The translations under genes were made by a program, and so were the position numbers. A stretch of 64,000 nucleotides of DNA, taken from Asterias amurensis (taxonomy: Eukaryota > Echinodermata > Asteroidea > Forcipulatida > Asteriidae). Each line of letters begins with the position of its first letter. Position 1 is the first letter of the stretch. Of the stretch, positions 35,857 to 47,120 are shown in pieces. The stretch spans positions 9,775,177-9,839,176 of the forward strand of contig NC_092659.1 in assembly GCF_032118995.1 (NCBI RefSeq), read 5' to 3'. The notes beneath the pieces were generated by a model. That model was not told the origin of the DNA, did no database searches, and was given only the letters and a program-made list of their open reading frames with translations.

Positions 35857-36240
35857 AGGAACACATTGCCTTGGATCAGTCAAGTTGGTCTTTGAAAAGC
35901 ATATGAAACCATTATTTGTTATGAAATGCAAATGGTTAGATACGGTAGTTTAAAAGTAGAATATAATGATCCACACAAACATGCCTCGAAAATGCACGCT
36001 TTTCCTTTTACGTCCCGATAAAACAGTCGGCCATTTTGTGGAGTCAAAATTTTGGCTCCATAAAATGGCCGTCCGTGTTAGTTCGCGACGTAAAATGAAA
36101 AACTGTGCAATTTCGAGTGATACTTGTGTGGATCATTATAATTCTACTTTTAAAACATCTTTCTAACCATGCATTTCATAACAAATGGTTTCAAACGCTT
36201 TTCAAAGACCAACTCGTCCGATCCAAGGCAATGTGTTCCT
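35857..36240. repeat. Long foldback element
   Basis: 384 bp that pairs almost end to end. Left AGGAACACATTGCCTTGGAT and right ATCCAAGGCAATGTGTTCCT are exact inverses, and the centre is GTGGAGTCAAAATTTTGGCTC. Family unknown. Confidence 0.88.
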
Positions 36241-36974
36241 CAAAAACACATTACACTGGCTAGTCTCACAATGCTCGAACAAATACATTTACATCGGTGT
36301 ATATGGGTAAACACCAAAATGAATATTATTTATAAATCCCCGATGCAAATTTAACATCTAATACATTTACATAACTTTGACTCCCTCTAGAAAGCATAAT
36401 GGTATGCAAATTATAAATCATAAGCTCAAATTAGTCATGCCTAATTGACCTTATGCACATGAAGTGACAACATTTGAGAAGGGTGCCCCTGGCTACAACT
36501 CAAAAGAAGATTGTTCATACAACCATCACTGACCATGTATAATATTTAATTTTAATAGGATAGGTTGCAATACATGACAAGAGCGGCCATTTTAACGGGC
36601 AATTTGGAGCCCACAGTTTGGTTATGTGTGAGAACGGCAAACAGCACACGCACATTTCACAAAACTTGTATGCATGATTGGTAAGTAAACGACGTGGCTG
36701 CATTACTAATTTGAGCGCTTGGCAAAAATGCAATTTGCCCGTAAAGATACATCTTCTATAGCAACAAAGATGGCGTCTACTATAGCAAAGGAAACTATCA
36801 ATGTGCATTTGGCAGCCACTGCCAGAAACACGGGGACAAACCCTTTCTCTAAGTAGGTGTAACTGGGTTCTTTTATAGAACCCAGTCATGTGCAAATTAC
36901 ACAAACAAGGAACATATGGCTTTACATCACATCCAAAGTACAAAGCAACAATGGTAAGTGTCTTGCTTTAATAA

Positions 36975-37040
36975 GCACTGAGACCGGGACGCAATGTGAA
37001 ACACCACAGCTCGAGTCTGGTGCTCTCGGCCACAACACGC
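36975..37040 (+). repeat. SINE head fragment
   Basis: Contains CAGCTCGAGTCTGGTGCTCT followed by CGGCCACAACAC, a segment shared with the SINE head near 22850. Short and degenerate. Confidence 0.35.
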
Positions 37041-37159
37041 CATGCGCCGTACAAGATGTGCATTTTTCATTGTTTCATCATTGCTTTATCTATAACATGG
37101 CAGCATGTTGACATCAATACATGGTCCATTGCCAGTTTGCGGCTTTGATTCACACTAGA

Positions 37160-37468
37160 GATGAAGAGGATTAATTTAAATGCCAGCTTTGATCTAAAAA
37201 AAAGTCATCGGTACACTTATGAATTTGATTTTGCTCCTCTTAAATTCGTTCCCTTTTTTTGCTCATCTAGTTGCCCTCCTGTCATGTTCTGTTCTGGGTT
37301 TTTATTTTTATTTTTTGTTTTTATATTTATTGTGTGCTTTTTGCTGGTTTATTTATTGTATTCGTTATTATTTTGATTGGTTCGTTGCTTTTCGTTTAAC
37401 TTTTGCTGTACTTTTTGATATACTTGTATTTGTTGAGGTCAAATAAATAATAATAATAATAATAATAC
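37160..37468 (+). repeat. LINE-like 3' UTR fragment with TAA-repeat tail
   Basis: T-rich non-coding sequence ending GAGGTCAAATAAATAATAAT with a (TAA)n tail. Resembles a 5'-truncated LINE end; no coding part remains. Confidence 0.4.
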
Positions 37469-37666
37469 TGTTGTGGAAAGCTTGACAAGATAGCACCTTA
37501 TTACAAAAACACAGTAGGCCTACTCTACACTTAACACAATGCACCTGACCTACATGTACATACAACCTGATAAACACCAAGAGATTTCACTGGCTTTAAC
37601 CAGTAATCTTCGATACATGATTAGTCAACTCAGTCTGCATGGTTTAATAATTGGCTACCATTTCAA

Positions 37667-38031
37667 AGGCACTGGTCACCTTTGGTCTATTGTCAAAGAC
37701 CAGTATTCTCACTTGGTATACCTCAACATTTAATGCATTAAAACAACAAATCTGTGAAAATTGAGACTCAATCTGTCATCAAAGTTGCAAGAGAATGATG
37801 AAAGAAAAAAACACTCTTATTGCACAAATTTGAGTGCTTTCAGATGCAAGGCTTCAGGCCTGAAGACCATGTATTTCAGTGAGAAATTACCTCTTTTTCA
37901 AAAACTTCAGAGGGAGCGGTTTTTCACAACGTTTTATACAAACAGCAGCTCTCACTTGCTCGTTACCAAGTAAGTATTTATGCTTGAATAGTTATTTTGA
38001 GTAATAACAGTACCAATAGTGTCCAGTGCCT
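37667..38031. mobile_element. TTAA-type MITE family 1 copy with TCAA flanks
   Basis: TCAA flanks both ends (37663-37666 and 38032-38035), showing a true 4-bp target duplication that tolerates a non-TTAA site. Confidence 0.85.
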
Positions 38032-38689
38032 TCAAAGTCCATAGTGAACAGACATAGAGCTAAATACCAAGTTGTCTCCATAAAGTTCAAGGCATCCATT
38101 TAAAGAGGTTGCATTGACACACGGAGGCAACTGCTTTTGTTGTCTGTGAAATTCATTGAACCTGTTTGCACACCAAAAACTTCTCTAAAAAAAGCAAAAT
38201 CTTTGTTGTTTATCATCACTACATGTAACAAATAAGAAATGCAGAATATGCATATTTGCCAAGTGTAGTGCATGAATTCAAGTATAGAACCTTCCAACTA
38301 ATACTGGTAAGAGAGTGACCAATAAAAGAGTACACTGAAAGAGTTACTGGCATCGTTCAGCTATTCAGCCTGTAGCGTTATTTCATTATCTTATTTGTAA
38401 TAAGCGAGAGCTCTTACCTATAGCCAGCCACATTTCAGACAACTACATGTTAGTAAACTCTTAATGTGTTGGCCTATACTTACTGAACACTGTTAGGTAA
38501 CAATAAAACAAATATTTTTTGTCTCAGTTTAGCATGTAAAAACGTATTAACCAGTTATGCTATGATTATGGTATATTACAATTTACTATACATCATACAT
38601 ATTCATGACCGAGAGGAGCTAATATTGACTAGTCACCCTCAACCCATGTTATATTTGTATATTAACTGGTTAATGGGATTTTACAGGCT

Positions 38690-38965
38690 AAAATATCTTT
38701 CGTCTTTACCGAGATGAAAATTATTTTGTGACTTGTTTTACTCATTTCTCAAAACTACAGAATCTCAGTTAGGCCGTGTCCGAATTGGCGACTTCGGCTA
38801 CAGCTACGGCTAGATCAGCGCATCTGTCAGTGTTGAAGAATAGCAGACGCGCGCGCCCTAGCCGTAGCTGTAGCCGAAGTCGCCAATTTGGACACGGCCT
38901 TAGTAATATTTGAAGGGAAGCCTTCCACTATCATTATCTTCAAACCTTGTAAGTTTAATATAAAT
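38690..38965. repeat. TTAA MITE family 3 fragment
   Basis: TTTACTCATTTCTCAAAACT and GAAGGGAAGCCTTCCACTAT match family 3. It is split by the 128-bp element at 38772. Confidence 0.65.
38772..38899. mobile_element. Harbinger-like foldback MITE
   Basis: 128 bp with long inverted ends (GGCCGTGTCCGAATTGGCGA and ... GGACACGGCC) and TTA on both flanks (38769-38771, 38900-38902). A 3-bp TTA duplication suggests PIF/Harbinger. Confidence 0.8.
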
Positions 38966-39124
38966 CTGATCAAAACATCCAAATACTTGCAAGGAAGATC
39001 TCTATTGATGAAGATTTGCAAATCACACTGTGTGTGCGATGTGTTTGTTATTTGAGATTTTAGCACTCCAATTCTTGTTGAAAGTATTCACACTGGGTGA
39101 CAAGCTGTAGCATAGTCTTGTCCA

Positions 39125-39429
39125 AGGCTATTTACGCAAGCACCGGCCCGCTGCTATGAATTCATGAACTGCATGATACAATGTACTGTACTGCACGATA
39201 CATAACAGTACTTGATACCGTGGGGTCGAAGCATGTTTTTTAGAGGTTGTTGTACGGTACTTATACAACGAGGCTGCTGATCCGGCCGCGTTTTAATGCC
39301 GTTGATACCTCGAAAAAACCCATGCTTCAATTCCACGGTATCAAGTACTGTTATGTAGGCCCTACGGTGCGGTATAGCATCTATGCAGTTCATGAATTCA
39401 GAGCGGGCTGGTGCTTGCGTAAAGAGCCT
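39125..39429. repeat. Long foldback element
   Basis: About 305 bp. Left AGGCTATTTACGCAAGCACC pairs with right GGTGCTTGCGTAAAGAGCCT; CAGTACTTGATACCGTGG also pairs with its inverse. Family unknown. Confidence 0.85.
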
Positions 39430-40252
39430 GATACAAGGCTAGCCGTAGCAAGGATCAAATTGGACATAAAGGGATTTTCTCACAAAATCTGCACTAAAAC
39501 ACATATCAAATGGAAAAATTGAGTTGCGTTTTGACTTGCTTCAGATAAAAATAATAAAACAAGCGATTTTTAATCATTTTACTTGATTCCTCCATACACG
39601 TACCCAGTACATTGTTTAACTAGGAAGCACTGAAAACAAGTTAGTTATTATAGATGCATTTAACTGCCCTTCAATGAATCAAGTTTTCAAACTTGTCATG
39701 ATTTTGAATACTAAAGTTTTTCAAACATATCATGATTTTGAATACAGAATGTCTCGGGTTTGAGTCACATAGGGTCACGGTCACCTGTGCTGATTTTGCC
39801 TCACAGTATAGACGATGTGACCTGTGACATCACATGTTTACAAAAGAGCCACCAAGCCTGGACTTCCTGCAAGCACGATTTGTACACACCTCAATGGAAG
39901 AAAATATAAAATTATATTTTTTCATGGAGATTGCATGGTCCAACTTTTATCAACTTTGGATATGATGAAGGGGGGCACATCGCAAAACTTGTCCAGCTTT
40001 TACTTCCTATCTCTTGCATTTATGTGGAAATTATGACACAAAATGTAAACTTTCCCAATATGACCAGTGCAGTATCTTGCCTGCCAGACTAGCTTTTAAA
40101 GATTTCACAAGGTCACACATTGTAAACAAAGTTCACATGGTCTATTCACAAGCACCTTTTAATTACAGTAGGCCTACTTAGATTTATTTTTTGTCAACAC
40201 CATGTCCTAAGACTCATGAATACATTTCTGATTAGAATACATTGAATGCTTA
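39430..40252. other. Intergenic, nothing recognised
   Basis: No gene or clear repeat in this stretch apart from a short direct repeat CATGATTTTGAATAC at about 39695-39745. Confidence 0.4.
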
Positions 40253-41185
40253 CTAAACCACTGGAAAAACTACTTTAGGTATCTTAATCTTAGTCTTAAA
40301 AGCACAGTAGTTTCTTTGGTGGTCTTTGAGATGTCCAGTCTGCCTAAACCGCTTGCCACACTCACAGCTAAACGGTCGCTCCCCAGTATGCAACCTGACA
40401 TGGTCTTTCAGATTAGAGCTCTGTTTAAATCCCTTGGCGCAGTACTCACACTTGAATGGAGTTTCCCCAGAGTGAGCCCTCCGGTGTACAGTCAGATGGC
40501 TGTTCTGCAGAAAGCGCTGACCACAAGTCTCGCAAACAAACCCTTGTCCGGAATGTACTCGCCTGTGAACCAATAGGGCGCTGCCGTTGTTGTACGCCTT
40601 GTCGCACGACTCACACTTGAACGTTTTCTTCTTGCCGTGCATCTTCTTGTGGCTTGTGAGGGCAGCAGACCCAGTGAATGTTTTGCCACACAAACCGCAG
40701 GCATGGGAGATGCGCGGTACCTTTTTGCGTGCTTTAGCGAAGGTAGCGCACAACCCTAGCTCCTGATGTTCCTCCATTTTGTCCACCTCAACGCTTTTCC
40801 CACATTGAGGGCATTCAAGTTTGGGGATGTGGCTCCTCGCATGTCTTTTCAAATGGTTGCTGCATAGGAAAGTCCTGTCGCATGATTTACATGGGTACGG
40901 TCGCTCACCAGTGTGTAAACGCTTGTGCACATTCAGAGAGCTTGACGTCTGGAAGGCCTTTCCACAGAACGGACACTCGAAGGGTCTTTCCCCTGTATGG
41001 ATCCTATCATGTTGTTTCAGATTGCTCTTGGTCGACAGACATTTACCACAAACTTTGCACATGAATTTCTGCGAAATGTTTGCCTGTCCATTATCTTCCT
41101 CTCTTTTTTCCAATGATCTTGGAAAAATGTCTTCAAGTTCTTCTTCACTTGCAACGAATTCCTCTTTGATCACGAGACCGTCCAT
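40253..41185 (-). CDS. C2H2 zinc-finger protein, 310 aa
   Basis: Probable sequence-specific DNA-binding protein. The likely start is the second in-frame ATG (41185, MDGLVIKEEF), since the open frame extends upstream to 41269 without family-like sequence. An acidic N terminus precedes fingers FMCKVC, FECPFC and YPCKSC. A degenerate CPQC unit lacking a full histidine pair follows, then HACGLC, FKCESC, FVCETC, FKCEYC and a last atypical FSCECGKRF unit. The linkers HTGERPF/HTGERPY are TGEKP-type. The last unit has C-x-C spacing and ends HLKDHQRNYC, so it may be C2HC or non-binding. A TTTTTCAAAG acceptor at about 41230 would extend the frame upstream. Ortholog not identified. Confidence 0.87.
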   Translation of the reverse strand: MDGLVIKEEFVASEEELEDIFPRSLEKREEDNGQANISQKFMCKVCGKCLSTKSNLKQHDRIHTGERPFECPFCGKAFQTSSSLNVHKRLHTGERPYPCKSCDRTFLCSNHLKRHARSHIPKLECPQCGKSVEVDKMEEHQELGLCATFAKARKKVPRISHACGLCGKTFTGSAALTSHKKMHGKKKTFKCESCDKAYNNGSALLVHRRVHSGQGFVCETCGQRFLQNSHLTVHRRAHSGETPFKCEYCAKGFKQSSNLKDHVRLHTGERPFSCECGKRFRQTGHLKDHQRNYCAFKTKIKIPKVVFPVV

Positions 41186-41369
41186 GTTTACGACCGTTTC
41201 TTTAAATTGCACCAGATGATTCTTTGAAAAACAAAAACCAATCTTCCATGCACGATTGCAGTTTATCACAGCTACACACTTACATGAAATGCAGCTTCAC
41301 TCGGTTTTCACCTCAGTCTTAACCACAACAACCTCCTGTGTATTCAAAAAGAAGAACAATACACTTTAA

Positions 41370-41680
41370 AGGCAGTTGACACTGTTGGTATATTTACTGA
41401 AAATATTATTTAGCGTAAAAAACTTACTTGTAACACGCAATGGAGTTCAAGTAATTTTCCAAGAATTTGATTTCGAGACCTCAGAATTAGATTTTGAGGT
41501 CTTGAAATCAAGCATCAGAAAGCACACAACTTCGTGTGACAAGGGTGTTGTTTCTTTTATTATTATCTCGCAACTCAGACGACCAATTGAGTTCAAATGT
41601 TCACAGGTTTGTTATTTTGTGCATATGTTGAGATACACCAAGTGAGAAGACTGGGGTTTGACAATTACCAACAGTGTTCA
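41370..41680. mobile_element. TTAA MITE family 1, partly deleted
   Basis: Starts after TTAA (AGGCAGTTGACACTGTTGG). The mid-section is shortened and the right end is degenerate. Confidence 0.75.
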
Positions 41681-41935
41681 GTTTTGAGAAAAGAGATGGA
41701 CAAAAAACCACAAAGAAACAGCCAGGGCTGACAATGAAGAGTGTGACAGGGGGGGGGGGGGGGGGGTAAATGGATCCTGTCCTTTGTATGTCCAGTCTAT
41801 TGTGGGCACACCAGCTCCCTTCCCTCTATACCTTCCGTATGCTTTCTGCCTCTTGTCATTTATTTCCATTTGAATACACGATCTATAATACCTGAATACC
41901 TGTTACGTTGTTGTGTGTGTTGTGTTTTCATTTAA

Positions 41936-42303
41936 AGACAGTGGATACTACTGGTAATTGTCAAAGACCAGTCTTCTCACTTGGTGTATCTCAACATGTT
42001 TGCATAAAATAACAAACCTGTGAAAATTTGAGCTCAATCGGTCGTCGGAGTTGCGAGATAATAATGAAAGAAAAAAACACCCTTGTCACACGAAGTTGTG
42101 CGCTTTCAGATGCTTGATTTCGAGACCTCAAATTGTAAAACTTGAGGTCTCGAAAAATTACTTCTTTCTAGAAAACTATGTCACTTCAAAGGTAGCCGTT
42201 TCTCACAATGTTTTATACTACCAACCTCTCCAAATTACTTGTTGCCAAGAAAGGTTTTATGCTAATCAATATTTTGAGTAATTACCAATAGTGTCCACTG
42301 CCT
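41936..42303. mobile_element. TTAA MITE family 1 copy
   Basis: 368 bp, TTAA on both sides, ends AGACAGTGGATACTACTGG and the inverse of AGGCAGTGGACACTATTGG. Confidence 0.87.
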
Positions 42304-42309
42304 TTAAAA

Positions 42310-43196
42310 GCTTGAGAAAATAGAATGAGCGACTGCAAACTGTTTTACCAACCAAAAAACAGTTAATGGCAATGGCCTGACATTTCAATCCCTAGCAGGG
42401 TCTATTTTGAAGGTTAAATGACAACACAACAAACATGAATAGGTAACTACATGTAAGAGCAACATAAGCAGTGAGGTGGAATACATAACATGAAAAGACA
42501 GAGAGAGAGAGTCAGAAAGCACACCGAAAAAAGCAGGGGTAAATAATTAATCTACAGGGAGACTGGTTTGACCTAAAGAATGCAAACATGAAGAACAATA
42601 TCAAGGGTGGGAAGAGGGAAGAGGGAAAGTTTTAAAAGACACAAAGAAATAACACGTTTACATGAAAAAAGTATGACCTAACATTTAAAACTGCATCAAG
42701 TGCAGCACATCTTATGATTTGAACACTCAAGATTATACAACACTTTTATTTGAGTTTCTCAGGCCTGAATATTTCGTCTTTGATCTGCGCAAAGCCATTT
42801 TCATTTTGCAAAGAGCATTAACATAAATACTCAAATCTTAAAGTCTGTTGGAAACTGTTGAAAGGGGCACCAAGGCCAAGAATAGGGCAACAGGGATCAG
42901 GCTCAAGGCCTGGAATTATGCAAAGGCCATAGCCTCAGTTGCCCCTGGTTGGCCTTGGTGCCCCTTCAAAAGTATCCCGTTGCAGATTGTCTGATGCAAG
43001 TGCCCTTTGCAAAATGAAAATGGCCTTGCCTTTTCAATGATGAATTTACAGGCCTGATGTCCACAAAATTCCAGACCGGGGTCGATTTCACAAAGAGATA
43101 AAAACTAAAAGGCTAGTCCTAAAGTATAAGACTTGTCTTACCTCTTTATGGAATCCACCCAGGGCTGGTCCTTCAACACCTGAACAAAATGCATGT
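42310..43196. other. Intergenic between zinc-finger genes
   Basis: No coding exon is recognised. An inverted pair, GGCACCAAGGCCAAGAATAG and GGCCTTGGTGCC, and CATTTTCATTTTGCAAAG with its inverse span about 42780-43030, giving another foldback-like block. A degenerate TCGATTTCACAAAGAG fragment is at ~43080. Confidence 0.45.
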
Positions 43197-43200
43197 CTAA

Positions 43201-43578
43201 AGGCAGTGGACACTATTGGTAGTTACTCAAAATAATTGTAAGCATAAAACCTTACTTTGTAACGAGTAATGGGGAAAGGTTGATAATACAAACCATTTTG
43301 AGAAACGGCTCCCTCAAAAGTGACGTAGTTTTCGAGAAAGAAATAATTTTCCACGAATTTGATTTCGAGACCTCAAGTTTAGAATTTGAGGTCTCGAAAT
43401 CAAGCATCTGAAAGCACACAACTGGGTGTGTCAATAGTGTTTTTTATTTCATTTATATCTCGCAACTTCAACGACCAATTGAGCTCAAATTTTGCACAGG
43501 TTTGTTATTTTATGCATTCATATACGTTTCGATGTGGGAAGACTGGTCTTTGACGAATATCAAAAGTGTCCACTGTCT
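43201..43578. mobile_element. TTAA MITE family 1 copy
   Basis: 378 bp. The left flank is CTAA and the right TTAA. The central palindrome GAGACCTCAAGTTTAGAATTT is present. It ends 57 bp from the zinc-finger stop codon. Confidence 0.84.
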
Positions 43579-43634
43579 TTAAGTGCTGATTATAATTATG
43601 TACAATGTACATCGAAAGCCCATGAAAAAACAAC

Positions 43635-44840
43635 TTAGGTATGTTTACGTACTTTCTTCATGTGTGTCCGCTCGTGGCGTAACAGCTTGCTCTTCTTATA
43701 AAATGTTTTTCCGCACGTCTCACAAGGATGAACTTTGGAGACAATGTGTGCGTGATCGTTCTGCATATGCTCCTTCAAACTTCCCTTCCACTGGTAGCTT
43801 TTACCGCAGACAGGGCACATGAATATCTCATCCCGTGTATGAACTCGCTCATGCCGTTTAAGACTTCCTCGTGTTAAGAAGTCTCTGTCACACAGACCAC
43901 AGACAAACCTTTTCTCACCTGTGTGAAACTGCTGGTGAGCAGTCAGACTGATACTGTGCCGAAATTCCTTCCCACAAACTTTGCACTTGTACGCAGCCTC
44001 TTTAATGTGGGTTTTCTCATGAGCAACAAGTGTGCTCTTGCGGTGGAAGGCTTTGCTACAAACACAGCACAGGAATGGTTTTTCACCAGTGTGTGTTTTT
44101 TCGTGGCGTCTAAGATCGCCCTTGCCCGCGAATCTACGACTGCAAAGTTTACAAGGGAAGGGACGGTCTCCGGTGTGACTGCGCTTATGTTCCACTAGGC
44201 TGTCTTTCTGACGGTAGGACTTATCACACTGATCACAAGAAAACGGTTTGTAATCAGAGTGAGTTTTCAAGTGTCTCGTGAGATTGGAACTCTGATTAAA
44301 AATTGCCTTGCAGAATTTACAGATGAAACTTCCCTGGTCTGTGTGGATTTTCATATGTCGTTTGAAGCTGCTTCTGTGCTTGAAGACTCGACGGCAGAAG
44401 TTACAGAACTGACACTCACAGGTATGTTCACTCGCAACTCCCTTGATCTTACTCGCTATGGCTTGAATATGGTCATTACTTACTTCAGGTGCTTCTTCAT
44501 CACAAACTGGTACCTCATCATTTACATTTTCATTTAGTGTAAATATTTTCCGGGTGAAACGATCACACTCTTTTGGTTTTTGTACAAGTCGATCTTTCAA
44601 ACTGATTTGTTTGCCACACGTGTTACACGCTGTCTCTCTGCTCTGAGGAGTTTTTGCAACACCTTGACGAGTGTCTTTTGTAGCAGAAACAAAATGCTTC
44701 TCCTCGTTGGTTTTATGTAAAAGTCCACTGACTGCAACCACTGGTGAGTTGTTCAGCTTCTCACTATCTTCATTCTCATAAATGACATCACCTTGGCTGT
44801 TTGCTTTTGACTGTTCCTCCTCTACATCATTTCTGCTCAT
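43635..44840 (-). CDS. C2H2 zinc-finger protein, 401 aa, nine fingers
   Basis: Probable DNA-binding regulator in a single open exon. The first ~140 residues are acidic and low in structure, with one CNTCGK half-site. Fingers start at about residue 147: CNFC, FICKFC, FSCDQC, FPCKLC, FLCCVC, YKCKVC, FVCGLC, FMCPVC (with the longer HMQNDH spacing) and HPCETC. Linkers include HTGDRPF, HTGEKPF and HTGEKRF. The start MSRNDVEEEQ follows an acceptor-like TTCACAG at ~44867, suggesting a 5' UTR intron. Fingers are all complete. No KRAB, SCAN or BTB domain is seen; ortholog not identified. Confidence 0.9.
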   Translation of the reverse strand: MSRNDVEEEQSKANSQGDVIYENEDSEKLNNSPVVAVSGLLHKTNEEKHFVSATKDTRQGVAKTPQSRETACNTCGKQISLKDRLVQKPKECDRFTRKIFTLNENVNDEVPVCDEEAPEVSNDHIQAIASKIKGVASEHTCECQFCNFCRRVFKHRSSFKRHMKIHTDQGSFICKFCKAIFNQSSNLTRHLKTHSDYKPFSCDQCDKSYRQKDSLVEHKRSHTGDRPFPCKLCSRRFAGKGDLRRHEKTHTGEKPFLCCVCSKAFHRKSTLVAHEKTHIKEAAYKCKVCGKEFRHSISLTAHQQFHTGEKRFVCGLCDRDFLTRGSLKRHERVHTRDEIFMCPVCGKSYQWKGSLKEHMQNDHAHIVSKVHPCETCGKTFYKKSKLLRHERTHMKKVRKHT

Positions 44841-45012
44841 ATTGTTGTTTCTTCACTAGACTCACTGTGAATAGACACAAATTCATCATTAAATATTAAT
44901 TTCCAAAGTATTGACAATGATGGCCAATGGATAATGGCAGATTCTCCCGATTCCCAAACCAGGGCATTGGCCATTTTGTGCCTGCTGATGTAGTTTCTAT
45001 TCTATTCAGTTA

Positions 45013-45185
45013 CTTGATTTCAAATATTTTGGTGGAAAATTACTTCTTTCTCGAAAACTATGTTACTTCAGAGGGAGCCGTTTCTCACAATGATTTATAC
45101 TATCAACCTCTCCCCATTACTCGTTACCAAGTAATTTTTTATGCTGACAATTATTTTGAGTAATAACCAATAGTGTCCACTGCCT
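45013..45185. mobile_element. TTAA MITE family 1, right half
   Basis: Only the right half remains, from GTGGAAAATTACTTCTTTCT to the end before TTAA. Confidence 0.75.
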
Positions 45186-45861
45186 TTAAGGGAATTAATG
45201 TGTAGTGACTCGTTCTTCCATGGCCGTTTAGAACCGGCAGGGTCATTCCCGTGTGATAAAGGCCCGAGCCGAAGGCTCTGCTGTTTACTCATGGTCTGTA
45301 TTTTCGTCACGCTTAATCATGCTGAGAATGAAGTTTCCTGTTTGTAGGTTATGCTCAAACATTTATAAAATGATTAATTTTGAACATAAATCACTCGTGC
45401 ATTATTATGCCAGCAATTAAAAGAAACATCATCCAGCCTCTACATTCCAAAACACAACTATTATCTGCTAGATTGAGTTTCATTCTCCTTTAGTCACTAG
45501 ATAGATCATGTCATGTGGTTTCTATTTGGGATTCTATGGTGTGCCAATATGGGGGAAAATTAAAATATTTTAAATGAAAATGAAAAAAAAAAAGTTTTTT
45601 TAATTAACTGTAATAAATTCTGATAAACGTAATAAATAATATGTCTACATTGTACATTAGAGAAAAAATATAACAGATTGGTTTCTTACTCCTGAAACCA
45701 AACACTGCTGGTCTGAAATGGGGGAAAACATAATATCGTTTTCAAGCGTTTGTGCTTCAGAGGGGTGGGGTGTTTTACTGTTATGCCTTGTGATATTATC
45801 TCCCGATTCTTATCAAGTAGCCATATTGTCTTGGGACAAAAATGTAATCAAGTTTGTTTAA

Positions 45862-46680
45862 AGTCACCTGGAAATAGATTTGTTTTCTTCAAACCTTGGA
45901 GTATATGTTTCTGAACAATCAAATAATTTTTTTAGTAATTGTTTTTAACGATTTGTATGTTAAAAAAACACAATAAAGTTGTGTGGGGTGACTCCGCCTA
46001 CCCCTTTTGTGACGTCAATCGAGGCAGACTTGCCTCGATCGAACATCAAACACACACGTACGTGCAACTACATTAAAGTCCTAGTCGTGAGTTTGTACGT
46101 TTCGAAAAAAGTTTTTTTCTAGCATTTTTCCAGCAATGTCGACCAGGTGTATTGCTGCTGGATGCAGCAAAACAACTAAAGATGGGGTCAGTTTGCAAGT
46201 CTTTTCCAGCGCTGTGCAGCAAACACTTTGAGCCGTTGTGCTTTGAAAGTCCGGAATACACTACACATTTTGACATGAAGAGAAAAGTTTTTTTCTAAAA
46301 CATGACGCCATCCCAACAATTTTTCCAGCTAGTGGGACGGTGAAGTCGAAGAAGGTACCGTACCTGAAAGGTGTGACGAACCTAAAGGAGCATTTGCCTA
46401 TTGTGAAAAAAAATTGTTTCAACTTTGAGGCATGCTTTTAGCTTGCACAAAGCGTTACTATCTTGTGTTGGCACTGCATGCGATTCATCGCGCCTCGATT
46501 GATGTCACAAACAGCGCCCTCTCCCATCGGGCTTATTTTCAAATTTGTAACTAACATGGAAACTAATTTTTTGAAACCTTAGTTAATTGTTTATCCATAT
46601 TCCACTCATCAAAACACATATTTCATTTCACGACAAAAGCTTTATTTTGACAAATAGTGAAATACCACTTCCAGGTGACT
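45862..46680 (+). mobile_element. Kolobok-like DNA transposon, internally deleted
   Basis: 819 bp with inverted ends AGTCACCTGGAA and TTCCAGGTGACT, flanked by TTAA (45858-45861 and 46681-46684). The interior keeps a THAP-domain remnant. TTAA duplication plus a THAP domain are the established signature of Kolobok transposons. It abuts a family 2 MITE at the shared right TTAA. Confidence 0.8.
46136..46380 (+). pseudogene. THAP-domain remnant of a Kolobok-like transposase
   Basis: MSTRCIAAGCSKTTKDGVSL carries the first C-x4-C pair of a THAP finger. Further on, in a shifted frame, LCSKHFEPLCFESPEY gives the C-x2-H pair, and DAIPTIFP the typical C-terminal motif. The middle of the domain is deleted and the frame is broken in at least two places, so it cannot make a working transposase. 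Confidence 0.75.
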
Positions 46681-46684
46681 TTAA

Positions 46685-47050
46685 AGCCATTATACACTTT
46701 CGGTACATAAATTTTTTTTAAAGTTCACAGATTTACAAATAATTTACAGGGTTTACAGAAGGTAATGGTGAAAGACTTCTCTTGAAATATTAGTCCATAA
46801 AATGCTTTACTTTTTGAGAAAACAGTAAAACAATATCAATTCTCGATAGCGAGAATTACGGATTTATTTTAAACACATGTCATGACACGGCGAAACGTGC
46901 GGACACAAGAGTGGGTTTTCCCGCTATTTTCTCCCGACTCCGATGACCGATTGAGCCTAAATTTTCACAGGTTTGTTATTTTATATATAAGTTGTGATAC
47001 ACGAAGTGTGGGACTTGGACAACACTGTTTACCGAAAGTGTATAATGGCT
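46685..47050. mobile_element. TTAA MITE family 2 copy
   Basis: 366 bp between TTAA motifs at 46681-46684 and 47051-47054. Ends AGCCATTATACACTTTCGGT and the exact inverse ACCGAAAGTGTATAATGGCT. Confidence 0.9.
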
Positions 47051-47120
47051 TTAAGTTTAACAGTAATTGAATGAGATTTTTTATTTATTTTGCACGCCAT
47101 ACTAGCTTCTGAGTATTCAA

